A stretch of 64,000 bases of DNA from an uncultured Caryophanales bacterium (GTDB taxonomy: Bacteria > Bacillota_I > Bacilli_A > RFN20 > CAG-826), in the NCBI GenBank assembly GCA_902464635.1, contig CABQKC010000009.1, positions 1 through 64,000 of the forward strand, read 5' to 3'. Positions 41,804 through 52,000 of the stretch are shown piece by piece. Made by a program: the position numbers and the translations under genes. The notes beneath the pieces were generated by a model that worked only from the letters and a program-made list of their open reading frames with translations, ran no database searches and was not told the DNA's origin. Position 1 is the stretch's first letter; the number at the start of each line of letters is the position of its first letter.

Positions 41804-44211
41804 TTACTTAATTTCTCCAAATGCCAGATATCCTTGTTGTATTCTTCAATCGTCCTATCGGAAGTGAAGTAGCCACTTGAAGCAATATTTAGAATAGCGC
41901 TTCTAGCCCAATTAGATTCATCTTGATATCTTTGGTCAGCTTCTTGACAAGCCTTGTTATAGGCATTGAAGTCAGCCAAGACGAAGAATTGGTCATTCCT
42001 GGCCATTATTTCATCAAATATCATCCTGAATTTGTTGTTATCACCTTTGCACCATGGACCAGTGAACAATGAATCCATGATATTTTTGACCCTAATATCG
42101 GAATTATATATATCCCAAGGATTATAGCTTCCTTCATCTACCATCTTTTGGATTTCATTTTCCTTTAGGCCAAAAATGATTTCGTTTTCATTTCCGGCAA
42201 AATCGGCAATTTCGATATTTGCTCCATCTAATGTCCCTAAAGTAAGAGCGCCATTCATCATTAACTTCATGTTAGAAGTACCAGAAGCTTCTTTGCCAGC
42301 AGTAGAGATTTGTTCGGAAATATCAGCGGCTGGGATAATCTTTTCAGCTAGGGATACTCCATAATTCTCGACAAAGACAATCTTGATAAATTTAGAAACC
42401 CTAGGATCTTCATCCACTACCTTGGCTACTGCTAGGATAAGCTCAATAATCTTCTTCGCATAGACATAGCTTGGAGCTGCTTTCGCACCGAATATATATG
42501 TATGTGGAGTGATACTAAATGTTGGATCTTCCTTAAGTTTCTGATATAGATACATTATATGGAAAAGGTTAAGGAGTTGTCTCTTGTAGGCATGTAATCT
42601 TTTGATTTGGACATCGAATATGGAATTTGGATCGACTTCGATTCCATAAGTCTTCTTGCAGAAAGAGGCGAAATCAACTTTGTTTTGATGCTTGATATCC
42701 ATTATTTCCTTTTGGAAATCTTTGTCATCTGCAAATTTCTTCAACTTGCAAATTTCATGTTCAAAGTCTTTTCTCCAATTAGTCCCAATCTTTCTATCAA
42801 TAGCAACAGCTAATCTTGGGTTAGCATACATTAGCCACCTTCTATGGGTGACACCGTTTGTCTTGTTATTGAATTTATTTGGGAATAATTCATAGAAATC
42901 CTTGAATGTATATTCTTCAAGAATCTTTGTATGGATTTTAGCAACCCCATTAACAGAGAAACCAGTATAGATAGCCATATTCGTCATATGGATTTGGCCA
43001 TCCTTGATTATCTGCATCTGGTATCTAGCCGAATCAGAAACATTCTTTTCGGATAGCAATATATTGAACCTACGATTAATTTCCTCGATTATCATATAAA
43101 CCCTAGGAACAAGGTGTTGTACATATTGTACTGGCCATTTTTCAAGTGCTTCAGGCATGACTGTATGGTTAGTATAGGCAAACATCTTGGTAACAATATT
43201 CCAGGCTTCATCCCAACCATATCCATATTCATCAAGTAAAAGCCTCATGGCTTCAGGAATAGCTAATATTGGGTGAGTATCGTTAAGTTGGAAGACATAG
43301 CTAGAAGCAAAATCATCTAGAGATCCATATCTTTGCTTATATGAACGCATGGCGCTTTGAAGTCCGGCGGATACTAAGAAATATTGTTGTCTTAACCTAA
43401 GCATTCTGCCGTGCTCAGTTGAATCATCTGGATAAAGACCATGGCAAAGTTCTTTTAAGGTATTTAGATAATCTTCGAAAGATTGATCAGTCGGAAGGTT
43501 ATTCTCGCTAGGTTCAGCTGACCATAGCCTTAATGTATTAGCAACTCCATTCCTATATCCAGGGATAGATACATCATATGGAACGGCCCTGACGTGAGTT
43601 GCATTTACTGTCCTAAGTCCATATCCGCCGTCTGGCTTTAGATATGTCTCGGCGTTGCCATAGAAACTAACTTCTACTGCATGCTTTGGCTTTCTTACTT
43701 CAAAGACAAAACCATTTGAAAGCCATTGGTCAGGAAGTTCTACTTGCTGGCCATTAACGAATTTTTGCCTAAAGAAACCATATTCATATCTAATGGTATT
43801 CCCGTGTCCTGGATATCCTAAAGAGGCGATAGAATCAAGGAAACAAGCTGCTAATCTACCTAAGCCTCCATTGCCTAACCCGGCATCTGCTTCGATATCT
43901 TCAAGCTCTCCTATATCGATTCCAAGCTCTTCTAAGCCATCCCTAGCGACATCATAGATGCCAAGGTTTTGCATATTGGAAGTCATAAGTCTTCCCATAA
44001 GGAATTCCATGGAGAAATAGATTAATTGCTTTTTATTATCCCTAAGTATTGATTCCCTAGATTCTCTCCATTCATGACCGGCATAATCCCTAATCATCTC
44101 ACCGAGAATATCATATCTTTCGGTAATATGGCTATCATCGACGGCACGTCCATATTTTTCTTCTAGGCGCCTAGAAAACGTCGCCTTAAAATCTTCTTTA
44201 TTATTGAACAT
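41800..44211 (-). CDS. glgP: glycogen/starch/alpha-glucan phosphorylase
   Basis: Glycogen phosphorylase releases glucose 1-phosphate from alpha-1,4-glucan ends. It is 803 aa. It has LIYFSMEFLMGRLMTSNM near the N-terminus and the PLP-lysine motif EASGTSNMKLMMNGALTLGT near residue 650, with the cofactor Lys in SNMK. VVDEDPRVSKFIKIVFVENY is also present. AAGGAG upstream is the ribosome-binding site. It follows glgB by 5 nt. Confidence 0.97.
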   Translation of the reverse strand: MFNNKEDFKATFSRRLEEKYGRAVDDSHITERYDILGEMIRDYAGHEWRESRESILRDNKKQLIYFSMEFLMGRLMTSNMQNLGIYDVARDGLEELGIDIGELEDIEADAGLGNGGLGRLAACFLDSIASLGYPGHGNTIRYEYGFFRQKFVNGQQVELPDQWLSNGFVFEVRKPKHAVEVSFYGNAETYLKPDGGYGLRTVNATHVRAVPYDVSIPGYRNGVANTLRLWSAEPSENNLPTDQSFEDYLNTLKELCHGLYPDDSTEHGRMLRLRQQYFLVSAGLQSAMRSYKQRYGSLDDFASSYVFQLNDTHPILAIPEAMRLLLDEYGYGWDEAWNIVTKMFAYTNHTVMPEALEKWPVQYVQHLVPRVYMIIEEINRRFNILLSEKNVSDSARYQMQIIKDGQIHMTNMAIYTGFSVNGVAKIHTKILEEYTFKDFYELFPNKFNNKTNGVTHRRWLMYANPRLAVAIDRKIGTNWRKDFEHEICKLKKFADDKDFQKEIMDIKHQNKVDFASFCKKTYGIEVDPNSIFDVQIKRLHAYKRQLLNLFHIMYLYQKLKEDPTFSITPHTYIFGAKAAPSYVYAKKIIELILAVAKVVDEDPRVSKFIKIVFVENYGVSLAEKIIPAADISEQISTAGKEASGTSNMKLMMNGALTLGTLDGANIEIADFAGNENEIIFGLKENEIQKMVDEGSYNPWDIYNSDIRVKNIMDSLFTGPWCKGDNNKFRMIFDEIMARNDQFFVLADFNAYNKACQEADQRYQDESNWARSAILNIASSGYFTSDRTIEEYNKDIWHLEKLSK

Positions 44212-44216
44212 ATTAT

Positions 44217-46175
44217 TTATTTGCTCCTTTTTGTAGAGGTTTTCTTAGTTTTCTTAATTGTTTTAGTCTTTTTTGATGTCGATTTTGCTTTTTTTGCAAC
44301 TTTCAACTTACTGATAATAGGGGAATTATCCTTTTTTGACAACAAAAAGAAGCAAGCCCCGAAAGATGCTAGTTTGATATTTATGTGATAAGGCCTATCT
44401 TCTGGACCACCAGGATAGGTATGTTTTTTATCCCCATTATAGTTATTATATCCACCATATACATCCTTATCGGAATTGAAAATTTCCTCAAATTCACCTT
44501 CTTGATAAGTACCTACATCATAAGAATCATAGTAATTTGGGGTCATATTGAAGACAAATAGCATCACTTCGTCCCCAAAATCACGTTCAAAGGCATAGAC
44601 ACTTTGGGAAGAGTTATCGACCATTGTCCATCTAAAATGGGCAGGATTATATTCTTCCTTATGCATCGCGATATGATATTTATATATAAGGTTAAGGTCT
44701 CTGCATAATCTTTTGATGGAATCGTGTTTTGGGAAGGATAAAAGATTCCACGGCAACGATTTATTCTCGTTCCATTCATCAAAAGAAGCGAGTTCGTTGC
44801 CCATGAAATTGAGTTTCTTGCCTGGATGGGCAAATTGATAGGCGTAAAGATTACGTAACAAGGCGAATTTTGTTTCGTAATCACCCCACATCTTGTTAAT
44901 TATTGTCCCTTTGCCATGGACTACTTCATCATGAGACAAAGGAAGCAAGAAATTCTCCGAGAAAAAATATGCCATCGAGAAATTAAGATCATTATGGTGA
45001 TATTTCTTATATATTGGGTCTAATCCATAATATTTAAGGGTGTCATTCATCCAGCCTAGATCCCATTTATAATCAAATCCAAGTCCCCCATATTCGATTG
45101 GATGGGTAACTTTGGTAAAGTCGGTTGAATCTTCTGCGATTGTCATTATTGAATGATGGGCATAATGGAGTTTGCCATTAAGTCTTCTAATGAATTCGGT
45201 TGCGCCGGTATTTTCTCCCTTAGATTTATCGCCATCCCAATAAACGATATTAGAAACCGCATCGATACGGAGCCCATCGAAATGGAAATATTCTAGGAAA
45301 TAATTCATCGCAGACATCAAGAATGAACGTACCGGATCTTTCCCTAAATCGAATTGGGCACTTCCCCAAGGCGAGATTGTGTGGTTAGGATCGCTATATT
45401 CATATAAACAAGTCCCATCAAATTCACGCAAAGCATAAGAATCAGTCGCGAAATGAACTGGGGCAAAATCTAGTATTACCCCAAATCCAGCCTTATGGAG
45501 TCTATTGACAAATGACATCAATTGCTTTGGGTTTCCATATCTAGAATCTACTGAATAGAATCCAGTCGCCTGATATCCCCAGGAGCCATCGAATGGATAT
45601 TGGGTAATAGGCATGATTTCGACATGGGTATAGCCATTTTCTTGCAAATATGGGATTAGATAATCCGCAACTTCTTCATAAGATGGGTAACGTCCATCTA
45701 TCTTTCCCTTCCAGGAACCTAGATGAATTTCATATATCGACATCGCTTCATCAAAATTCCTGTTTCTTTTGGACATGTATTCATTATCATCCCAAGGGAA
45801 TCCTTCTATTCCATATAATCTAGAACATGTCTGAGGACGGAACTCGCTATAGAAAGCAAAAGGATCGGCCTTATCTACATATACTCCTTTAGCGTTCTTG
45901 AAATGGTATTTATAAGATTGGTATTCCCTTAAATCAGGGATAAAAGTCTCGAATACCCCGCAAGGATCAACCTTATCCATCTTGTTGACTCTGACATCCC
46001 ATCCATTCCATTCTCCAATGACGGAAACATCCTCTGCCATCGGGGCATATAGACGGAACATAACCCCATTAACTTTCTTTCTTTTTATAGTTTTTGTAAC
46101 AAAATGGGCACCAAAATATTCATAAGCATTAATACATTGGCCCATCAAATAGTCATAAAGCAAACCGTATGCCAT
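44217..46175 (-). CDS. glgB: 1,4-alpha-glucan branching enzyme with basic C-terminal tail
   Basis: GlgB introduces alpha-1,6 branches in glycogen. It is 652 aa. The N-terminal CBM48 contains GVMFRLYAPMAEDVSVIGEW. The GH13 catalytic residues lie in FDGLRIDAVSN (nucleophile), MTIAEDSTDF (acid/base) and LPLSHDEVVHGKG. The last 32 residues are an added Lys/Thr/Ser-rich tail (KKAKSTSKKTKTIKKTKK) not found in usual branching enzymes. AGGAG is the ribosome-binding site. Synthesis genes glgC and glgA are not in the window. Confidence 0.96.
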   Translation of the reverse strand: MAYGLLYDYLMGQCINAYEYFGAHFVTKTIKRKKVNGVMFRLYAPMAEDVSVIGEWNGWDVRVNKMDKVDPCGVFETFIPDLREYQSYKYHFKNAKGVYVDKADPFAFYSEFRPQTCSRLYGIEGFPWDDNEYMSKRNRNFDEAMSIYEIHLGSWKGKIDGRYPSYEEVADYLIPYLQENGYTHVEIMPITQYPFDGSWGYQATGFYSVDSRYGNPKQLMSFVNRLHKAGFGVILDFAPVHFATDSYALREFDGTCLYEYSDPNHTISPWGSAQFDLGKDPVRSFLMSAMNYFLEYFHFDGLRIDAVSNIVYWDGDKSKGENTGATEFIRRLNGKLHYAHHSIMTIAEDSTDFTKVTHPIEYGGLGFDYKWDLGWMNDTLKYYGLDPIYKKYHHNDLNFSMAYFFSENFLLPLSHDEVVHGKGTIINKMWGDYETKFALLRNLYAYQFAHPGKKLNFMGNELASFDEWNENKSLPWNLLSFPKHDSIKRLCRDLNLIYKYHIAMHKEEYNPAHFRWTMVDNSSQSVYAFERDFGDEVMLFVFNMTPNYYDSYDVGTYQEGEFEEIFNSDKDVYGGYNNYNGDKKHTYPGGPEDRPYHINIKLASFGACFFLLSKKDNSPIISKLKVAKKAKSTSKKTKTIKKTKKTSTKRSK

Positions 46176-46323
46176 AATTTTCTCCTATGCGGTGATTATA
46201 AACCATTGTTTATCAATATTTAACGTTACTTTTTTAATTTTGGTCAAAATATGGGTTTTTAGAGTTAAATAAACGAGAAGAAAATGTTATAGTAAGTCGC
46301 ATTAAAAAAGAGGTTTAGAAACA

Positions 46324-47505
46324 ATGTTTAAAGTTATTTCGGTCAACGCCGGTTCAAGTTCGCTTAAATACAAGCTATTCGAGATGCCAGAAGAAAAAGT
46401 ACTTTGTTCAGGAATTGCCGATAGAATTGGCCATGAAGATGGTATTTTTAAGATTAAGTTCAATGGGGAAGAACATAAAGATGTCTTACCTATAATGGAC
46501 CATGCTAGAGGGGTTGAATTATTACTTGAAGCCCTAACTAAGTACAACATCATCTCAAACTTAGATGAGATTAAATGCGTCGGACATAGAGTTGTCCAAG
46601 GAGGGAAATATTTCTCCCATTCAGTCGATTTCGATGATGATTCAGAAGCAAAGATTACCAAGTTAATTCCACTTGACCCACTTCATGCTCCAGCCCACTT
46701 AGTCGGCTACCATGCTTTTAAGAAAGCCTTGCCAAATGTCCCTGAAATCGCAGTATTTGATACAGCCTTCCACCAAACCATGGAAGCAGAGGACTATACA
46801 TATCCAATTCCATATGAACTAGCAGAGAAATATGATTGCAGAAGATATGGTGCTCACGGTACTAGCCATGCTTATCTAGCTAGAAAAGGAAAAGAAGACT
46901 TTGGTGCAGATAGAATCATCTCTTGCCATATTGGATCAGGCGCTTCTTTATGCGCTATTAAAGATGGCAAATGCATCGCTACTTCTATGGGATTAACTCC
47001 ATTAGGTGGAGTAATGATGGGCACTAGGACTGGTGATTTAGATCCTTCTGTAATGGATTATCTATGCACCTGCACCGGCAAAAATGTCGATGAAATGTAT
47101 GATATCTTCAATAAGAAGAGCGGCTTCCTTGGTATGACTGGTATATCTAATGATACTAGAGATATCGAAGAAGCAATCGAACAAGGTAATCCTAGAGCCA
47201 AATTAGCAGGAGATGTCTTCTCTAGGACTGTTGCTAATTTCATTGGTTCATATTTTGTTAGGTTAGGTGGAGCCGATTTAATAATATTCTCTGCCGGAAT
47301 TGGCGAGAATGCCCCTTATTTCCGCAAAGAGATACTACAAAGAGTCGAAGAAGCACTTGGGCTTGATATCGATTATGAACTAAACGAAAAAGTTAGAGGC
47401 AAGGAAGTATTGATTTCTAAGCCTGACTCCAAAATTAAAGTTGCAATCATCCCAACCGATGAAGAAGTCATGATTGCAAGGGACTGCTACGAAAGGATTA
47501 AGTAA
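46324..47505 (+). CDS. ackA: acetate kinase
   Basis: AckA converts acetyl phosphate and ADP to acetate and ATP, the energy-yielding end of fermentation. It is 393 aa. VNAGSSSLKYKLFE opens the protein, KCVGHRVVQGGKY is near residue 87, the ATP-binding segment is ISCHIGSGASLCAIKDGK, and LIIFSAGIGENAPYFRKEIL is near the C-terminus. AGAGGT is the ribosome-binding site. No pta gene is nearby. The stop and the next start overlap (TAATG). Confidence 0.97.
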   Translation: MFKVISVNAGSSSLKYKLFEMPEEKVLCSGIADRIGHEDGIFKIKFNGEEHKDVLPIMDHARGVELLLEALTKYNIISNLDEIKCVGHRVVQGGKYFSHSVDFDDDSEAKITKLIPLDPLHAPAHLVGYHAFKKALPNVPEIAVFDTAFHQTMEAEDYTYPIPYELAEKYDCRRYGAHGTSHAYLARKGKEDFGADRIISCHIGSGASLCAIKDGKCIATSMGLTPLGGVMMGTRTGDLDPSVMDYLCTCTGKNVDEMYDIFNKKSGFLGMTGISNDTRDIEEAIEQGNPRAKLAGDVFSRTVANFIGSYFVRLGGADLIIFSAGIGENAPYFRKEILQRVEEALGLDIDYELNEKVRGKEVLISKPDSKIKVAIIPTDEEVMIARDCYERIK

Positions 47506-48512
47506 TGAAGAATACCCTTAACCCCGAAATAAAAGAATATTACAAAGCACATAAAAAAATATATAACTCAATATATAGGGCGATAGAAAGATACGATAGA
47601 ATCGTCATTTTCCGTCATATAAAACCTGATTTTGATGCAATGGGAACCCAAATGGGGCTATATACATTCATCAAAGATAATTTCCCAAGCAAGGAAATCC
47701 ATTTTGTTGGGGATAACCACGTAACTTTTACACCAAGATTATTCCCTGAAACCGAAACATTGAATAATGAATGGTTCAAGGGAGGCAATTTCTTAGCCAT
47801 CATTTGCGATGTCGGCGATCACGAGCGTATTGCTGACCCTAGATATAAAAGTGCGAAATACAAAATCAAGATTGACCACCACCCATGCAAGAAAGAAATT
47901 GCTAGGGCATCTTTATTAGATACTAGCTCTGCTAGTGCTTCTGAACTTGCTGCCGATATTTGCCTTAACTGGAAAAACAAAGTAATGAGTAAAGAAGCTG
48001 CCAGGTATTTCTATATCGGCATAGTTGGTGATTCAGGAAGATTTATGTATTCTTCCACTTCTACCCATACTTTTGCAGTCGCAGAAGAACTTATCAAGAA
48101 GGGAATTGATATACATTCGATATATCTAGAGATGTATGAAAAGAATATAGATTCGCTTAGATCGCAGGCCTATGTTCTTTCCAATTTCAAAGTCTCCCCT
48201 CATGGAGTTGCCTATTATTTGCTTCCATGCGATGTCCAAAACGACCTCAAGATTACCCCTGAGCAAGGAAAAGAAAACGTCAACATGTTCTCAAATATTG
48301 CAGGCATCAATGCCTGGTGTTCAATCACTGAAGACCCAAATCCAAAAGATTATTGCTGGAGGATATCGATTAGGTCAAAAGAAAAGGATATTTCTGGACT
48401 TGCCAATAAATATGAAGGTGGCGGACATGCCCAAGCTAGCGGGGCCAAAATAAAAGATCTTACCAAGCTAGATGAATTCATCGCTGATCTAGACGCTTTA
48501 TTCATTGAATAA
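47505..48512 (+). CDS. nrnA: DHH-family oligoribonuclease/pAp phosphatase NrnA
   Basis: A 335-aa DHH/DHHA1 phosphoesterase. Motifs are IVIFRHIKPDFDAMGTQMGL, LAIICDVGDHERI, YKIKIDHHPCKKEIA (the DHH motif) and the C-terminal DHHA1 glycine motif YEGGGHAQASGAKI. NrnA degrades 2-5 nt RNA fragments and dephosphorylates 3'-phosphoadenosine 5'-phosphate. It is translationally coupled to ackA and is followed by a terminator. Confidence 0.93.
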   Translation: MKNTLNPEIKEYYKAHKKIYNSIYRAIERYDRIVIFRHIKPDFDAMGTQMGLYTFIKDNFPSKEIHFVGDNHVTFTPRLFPETETLNNEWFKGGNFLAIICDVGDHERIADPRYKSAKYKIKIDHHPCKKEIARASLLDTSSASASELAADICLNWKNKVMSKEAARYFYIGIVGDSGRFMYSSTSTHTFAVAEELIKKGIDIHSIYLEMYEKNIDSLRSQAYVLSNFKVSPHGVAYYLLPCDVQNDLKITPEQGKENVNMFSNIAGINAWCSITEDPNPKDYCWRISIRSKEKDISGLANKYEGGGHAQASGAKIKDLTKLDEFIADLDALFIE

Positions 48513-48520
48513 GATAAATT

Positions 48521-48549
48521 ACGGTTTAGATAATCCTAAGTCGTTTTTT
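48521..48549 (+). terminator. ackA-nrnA terminator
   Basis: ACGGTTTAG (48521-48529) pairs with CTAAGTCGT (48536-48544) over nine bases, two of them G-U, around ATAATC. Six T follow. Confidence 0.8.
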
Positions 48550-48685
48550 ATTTAGGTTTTGGTTGTAAAATGTAAAAAATTGAAAGTTCCACGCATTACA
48601 TATTGTGTAAAAAAAAGATTGTGCTAGCATGTTTTTAGTTAGATTTAAGCCGATATTCTATATTGACATTTAGAAAGGACAATCT

Positions 48686-48862
48686 ATGAAAAAAATTCAC
48701 CTATTCTTCGTCTCATTAGTAGCAATTGCCTGCTTTTTGATTTTAAGCGGCGCTATCGTACTTGCCAATGATGCAATGTCAACATCTATTGCATTCTTTG
48801 TTTCTGGTGGGGTTGCTGGTTTAGCAGGATTAATCGGATTACTAGTCAGTCCAAAAGAATAA
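48686..48862 (+). CDS. small two-helix membrane protein, paralogue of the ORF at 14311
   Basis: A 58-aa protein (MKKIHLFFVSLVAIACF at the start, PKE at the end) with an AAAGGAC ribosome-binding site 6 nt before the ATG. It has two hydrophobic segments and shares DAMSTSIAFFVSGG and a Leu/Gly-rich second helix with the gene at 14311, more than 34 kb away. An extended -10-like TGCTAGCAT lies upstream, as at 14311 (TGCTAGAAT). It has its own terminator, so it is monocistronic. No known family is recognised. Confidence 0.75.
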   Translation: MKKIHLFFVSLVAIACFLILSGAIVLANDAMSTSIAFFVSGGVAGLAGLIGLLVSPKE

Positions 48863-48881
48863 ATACAGCATTTAAACAAAG

Positions 48882-48909
48882 ATGGGTATTTGAAAGAGTG
48901 CCCATTTTT
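48882..48909 (+). terminator. terminator of the small membrane protein gene
   Basis: ATGGGTA (48882-48888) and TGCCCAT (48899-48905) pair over seven bases with one G-U, followed by five T. Confidence 0.8.
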
Positions 48910-49044
48910 AATTATTTCCAAAGGTTTTTACGGCTTTTAATAATTTGCATTCGCAACATCATTCTTTGATAGATTTTTATTTAGGGCTTTATTAGCAAAG
49001 TGAGATTTTAATGCACTTAAATTAAGTCTATAATTTAAGAGGAC

Positions 49045-52000
49045 ATGAATTACTTACCTTTGCATATATATTCAGGATATTCCTATCTAAAAAGTGCTCT
49101 TTCGATGGAGAAGCTTTTTGGTATGTATATAAAGAAGGGATATAGATATGCTCCAATATGTGATTTTAATTCCATCAGCGGTTTCCCTGAATTAACTAAT
49201 TATGCAAAGCAATATAACTTAATCCCAATATATGGGATGGAAAGTGTCATTTCTTCTTATCACGTCTGCTTTTTTATTAAAAACGAAGTTGGATATAAGA
49301 ACTTGCTTAGGATTATTTATTTATCATCCAAGCAATCTTTAACCGGATTAGATATATCTTCATTAAGTGAAGGCTTAATCCTAGTTATCGATGGATATAA
49401 AGGGAAATTAAAAGAAAGCATATTAAATAAAGATAGGAATCTATCTATTGATTTAGTTACTAACTTCTCTTCTTTTAAGGAAACTTATATAGGTATTCCT
49501 TATTTAAAAGATAATCCTAGTTACATCACTTCTTTAAGGGAATTTGCCTCTAAATACACTTATCTAAGCGTGGCTTTCCCTTTTGTTGTATATCAAAAAA
49601 GTAACGATGCGATTTCCTTAGAGATACTTTCTTCAATCGAAAAGGGAAATAAATTAAAAGATAAAGAACTTCAAGGGGACCTTTACTTCCTAGAAGATGA
49701 AATTTTATCGAGTTATTTTAATGAAGATGAACTATTTAGCTGCAAGAAAATAGCCGAATCCACTTCTTTTTCTTTCTATCAAAAGCGTGGCAAACTTCCT
49801 CATTTTGAAAATGACTTGAATCTAACTTCTAGTGAATACCTAGCTAAATTAGCATATGAAGGCTTATCTTCTAGAATTGGAAATATCTCCGAGCAATATA
49901 AATCTAGGCTTGATTATGAATTAAAAACAATTGATGAGATGGGATATTCTGATTATTTCCTTATCGTTAATGATTATTGCAAGAAGGCTAAAGAAAAAGG
50001 AATCCTAGTTGGTCCAGGAAGAGGATCTAGTGCAGGTTCTTTGGTATCTTTCTCTTTAGGGATAGTAAAAGCCGATCCAATTAAATATGGGTTATTATTC
50101 GAAAGATTTTTAAATCCTAGCAGGGCTAGCATGCCTGATATTGATATGGACTTCGAAGATATTAGAAGGGAAGAAGTAATTTCCTATCTAAAAGAGAAAT
50201 ATGGAAATGATAAAGTTGCCCATATCCAAGTCATACAGACTCTAGGTCCAAAAGCAAGTTTGCATGACATTGGAAGGGTATATGATTTTGAACCTAGGGA
50301 AATAGATTTAATCGCAAAGACTATCAATAATTCAAAATGGTCATTAAGAGAGAATTATAAAAAGAATAACCAATTTAGGAATCTAGTTGATTCGGATAAT
50401 TATTACCTATCCATCGTCTCTTTAGCATCCAAAATCGAAGGTCTTCCCCGTCAAGAAGGAATCCACCCTTCTGGAGTTATCTTAAATGGGGAGCCTTTAT
50501 ATAATGATGTACCTATTAAAGATAATGACGGGGATGAACTTATTACTTTTGAAGGAAGCCCATTAGAAAAGCAAGGCTTCCTTAAGATGGATCTATTAGG
50601 CATTAGATATTTGACTACAATCCATAATTGCCTTGATTTAATCAAGTCTAGAAGAGGGATTTCTATTAATTATGAAGATATCCCTTACGAAGATCCAAAC
50701 GCGATTAAATTAGTTAGGGAAAATAAGACTGTTGGGATATTCCAGCTTGAAGGAAAGGGCATGAATAATGCAATTTCCATATTAGAGCCCACTTCTTTTG
50801 ATGATATAGTTGCTCTTATCGCCTTATATAGGCCTGGTCCAATGGGATTTATCTCTACCTATGCAAAAAGAAAGAAAGGGATAGAGAGAACCTATTATAT
50901 TAATAAGGAAGTAGAAGAGATATTATCCCCTACATATGGAATTATTGTCTATCAAGAGCAAATTATGCTTCTTGCGATGAAGATGGCTTCTTTTAGCCTT
51001 GGAGAAGCCGATTTGTTTAGGCGTGCCATCTCCAAAAAAGACCAATTGCAGCTTAAATCACTGCAAGACAAGTTCGTTAACGGGTGCCTAAATTCAGGTT
51101 ATAGTAAGGAAGTTGCTTTAAAAACATTCGAGCAAATATATAAATTCGCTTCCTATGGATTTAATAAATCCCACTCCGTATCCTATGCCATACTTCTACT
51201 CCAGATGGCTTATCTAAAATATTATTACAAGGAAGAATTCTATAGCGCTTATCTTTCTACTCTTGCATTTAGTGATCCTAAATTCAAATCCGCCTATCTA
51301 GAGGCCAAAAGAATGGGGATTAGTTTCCTTTCTCCAGATATAAACAAGGCGACTAATTATTTCTTACCTCTAGAAGATAATAAGATAATGTTCCCTTTAT
51401 CTAACCTAGGATTAGTAAGTTCTACTTCTTTATCTAGATTAGTAGTAATCGAAAGGGAGCAAAATGGGCCTTATAAGAATCTATTTGATTTCGCCTGCAG
51501 GAATAAAGGGCATGGGTTGAAACTAGATTCATTCCTAAAATACATCGATGCAGGGTGTTTCGATTCCTTCCCTTTAAATAGGCCTAGCAAGAGGCTAAAT
51601 GCTCCAAATATCATTAATTATGCCGATATGATGGTTGCTGAAGATGGAACTAGTTTGCTAGATTTAGATTTCCCTTATCCTGAATTAAAATCAATTAGGG
51701 ATGACAAAGTAAATGACCTTCTATACGAAAAAGAGGCTCTAGGAGTAATTTTATCTTCTTCATTGCTAGAAAATAAAAAAGAGATAATCGAAAAGGAAAA
51801 GGCGATTAATCTAGATGATATAGATAATAAAAAAGAATTTGTTACAGTCGGGATAGTTTCCTTAGTTAAGGCAATCGTAACTAAAAAAGGTAGCAGGATG
51901 GCTTTCTTAAGTGTCTATAACGACACGACTTCAGTTGAATTCACCCTTTTCCCAAATGTCTATGATGTTGCTTATCCTATATTAAAAGAAGGCAACACCA

